A stretch of 13,656 nucleotides of DNA from Burkholderiales bacterium. Its GTDB lineage: Bacteria; Pseudomonadota; Gammaproteobacteria; Burkholderiales; Usitatibacteraceae. The translations under genes and the position numbers were made by a program. Numbering within the stretch: position 1 is the first letter of the stretch; each line of letters starts with the position of its first letter. The stretch covers positions 1 through 13,656 of the forward strand of contig JACMOJ010000180.1 of NCBI GenBank assembly GCA_014378085.1. The letters run 5' to 3'. A model generated the notes under the pieces. That model was not told the DNA's origin. It searched no databases and saw only the letters and a program-made list of their open reading frames with translations. This document shows positions 12,520-13,656 of this stretch, piece by piece.

Positions 12520-13656
12520 ATGCCATCGAACGTTGAGATTATTGTAGGGTTGCCCACAAAGTTGGAATTTGCTCGCCGTTCGGTTGAGAGCTTATTGAAG
12601 GCTAAGGTCAAAAGCCGCCCCCACATCACGGTCATCACACCAGAAGATCAAGACGGAGAGCTATCGGCGTATTTGAGTAGCATAGAGGAGCAGGGTGTTC
12701 TAACGACTGCAAGACGTGAGGAGGGCAAGGCCCTCGCAGTGGCCCTAAATGTTGTGCTCCTTGAGCACGACACAAAAGACGTGATCTTCGTCGCGCCGGG
12801 TTCAATCGTATCCGATGGGTGGGTTGAGTCAATGACCTCCTGTAGAGATCGCTTCCCGCAGATCGCAACGCTCTGTGCTTCCTCAAATGGCGCTGGAATT
12901 GCGGGTTATCCTCGACCATGGGTGCCAAACTTAGGATTAGCGCAGTTTGAGCTTGATCAGTTGCCGATCCTTTTTTCCAAAGCAAACGGAGAGGCTGTCC
13001 TAGAATTAACCGAGCCGCATCAAGGCTGCGTATTTCTGCCTAGAGCTGCTATCCGAGTTGCTGGTCAATTTAGCGAAAGCGTTTCCCAAGATTGGCCAAC
13101 CCTACTGAAAGACTGGTCGGGACGGGCGTCCCAGCAAGGGTTTAAGCATTTCTTGTGCGCTGGCCTATTTATTCGAACAATCGACCAGGCGACTGGCAAC
13201 CCTCCTGAGGCTGCTCAGGTCATGCAGCCTAAACTTATTCCCGCCGTTCATCAGCTCGACCCTGTGCGCCCGGTTCGGCGGCTAGTGGACTGGGAAAGAC
13301 TTTGTCGTTCCCTTAAGCCTAGGGTGCTTCTCATCACCCACCGTCAGGGTGGTGGGGTCGAGCGACATATCACTGATCTCTCGTCAATCTTGGAAGAATC
13401 TGCAGAGGCACTTGTGATGCGCCCGGACGTCGAGGGCAGTGTTTCCATCGAGTGGTCGCGCGCGGGCGAAGATTGGCGGTGCTGGTTTGACGGCGTAGAT
13501 AACTGGCGACAGCTTCGAGATTGTTTGACAAGGCTCAATCTTCGGCGTGTACACCTACACCATGTTGATGGTCTGCCCGCTGAGCTTTGGAGTCTCGCAC
13601 GTACACTAAAAGTGCCTTTAGACATCACACTTCACGACCACTGGCCACTTACCAGC
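12520..13656 (+). CDS. Two-domain glycosyltransferase (GT-A-like then GT4-like), 3' end off the window
   Basis: An uninterrupted frame of 379 codons from the ATG at 12520 to the right edge; an in-frame TAA directly precedes the ATG. Residues ~4-230 resemble a GT2-type GT-A domain: VEIIVGLPTKLEFARRSVES, then ITVITPEDQDG, an acceptor-side VIFVAPGSIVSDGWVESM where the usual DxD-type position is not obvious, and HQGCVFLPRAAIRVAGQF. From ~residue 268 a second domain begins with PRVLLITHRQGGGVERHITD, the glycine-rich start of GT-B/GT4-type transferases, continuing with VHLHHVDGLPAELW and ITLHDHWPLTS. Such fused transferases are common in O-antigen, capsule and exopolysaccharide clusters, acting at the cytoplasmic face on lipid-linked glycans. 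No Shine-Dalgarno sequence was seen. Sugar specificity is unknown. Confidence 0.7.
   Translation, partial: MPSNVEIIVGLPTKLEFARRSVESLLKAKVKSRPHITVITPEDQDGELSAYLSSIEEQGVLTTARREEGKALAVALNVVLLEHDTKDVIFVAPGSIVSDGWVESMTSCRDRFPQIATLCASSNGAGIAGYPRPWVPNLGLAQFELDQLPILFSKANGEAVLELTEPHQGCVFLPRAAIRVAGQFSESVSQDWPTLLKDWSGRASQQGFKHFLCAGLFIRTIDQATGNPPEAAQVMQPKLIPAVHQLDPVRPVRRLVDWERLCRSLKPRVLLITHRQGGGVERHITDLSSILEESAEALVMRPDVEGSVSIEWSRAGEDWRCWFDGVDNWRQLRDCLTRLNLRRVHLHHVDGLPAELWSLARTLKVPLDITLHDHWPLTS

Noticed and set aside
12635..12985. 116-codon minus-strand frame
   Set aside because: Antisense to the open glycosyltransferase frame at 12520-13656, which carries recognisable transferase motifs.

Overview
The window reads as chromosomal DNA of a betaproteobacterium with moderate GC content (judged by eye). 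The evidence is the gene content and order: bamD divergent from rluD-pgeF, then class I phaC, phaB, phaP, phaR and rimO. Protein motifs match the Cupriavidus/Burkholderia-type polyhydroxyalkanoate (PHA) machinery. No transposase, integrase, tRNA, rRNA or CRISPR array was seen.

Layout. Positions 1-913 (minus strand) hold a TetR-type regulator whose stop overlaps the start of an outer-membrane efflux lipoprotein that runs off the left edge. Positions 996-2870 hold bamD (minus, with a clear terminator) divergent from rluD (plus), their start codons only 10 bp apart; rluD overlaps pgeF by 4 nt. Positions 3797-4810 hold a ZIP-family metal transporter and a small two-helix membrane protein on the opposite strand, whose 3' ends overlap by 81 nt.

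The core, 4889-10015, is a PHA locus: phaC (synthase), phaB (acetoacetyl-CoA reductase), a second convergent phaB paralogue of the same length, phaP (phasin) and, divergent from phaP, phaR (granule-binding repressor). The phaP-phaR intergenic region has a near-consensus sigma70 promoter for phaP and three TGC-rich palindrome-like elements that are good candidates for PhaR operators. No beta-ketothiolase gene (phaA) is present, so acetoacetyl-CoA must come from a thiolase encoded elsewhere. phaR overlaps rimO by one base (TAATG), tying the PHA regulator to ribosomal protein S12 methylthiolation at the transcript level.

The right end has an EamA/DMT-family transporter and then the first 379 codons of a two-domain glycosyltransferase (GT-A-like followed by the start of a GT-B/GT4-like domain), probably the edge of a surface-polysaccharide cluster.

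How the genes work together: PhaB reduces acetoacetyl-CoA to (R)-3-hydroxybutyryl-CoA, PhaC polymerises it, PhaP coats the granule, and PhaR represses phaP (and probably itself) until granules titrate it away. I found no clearly new multi-gene system. The most interesting points are the paired phaB paralogues with different cofactor-loop sequences, the clustered hairpins and antisense micro-ORF behind phaP, an apparently leaderless, self-operated tetR, and the convergent overlap of two membrane-protein genes.
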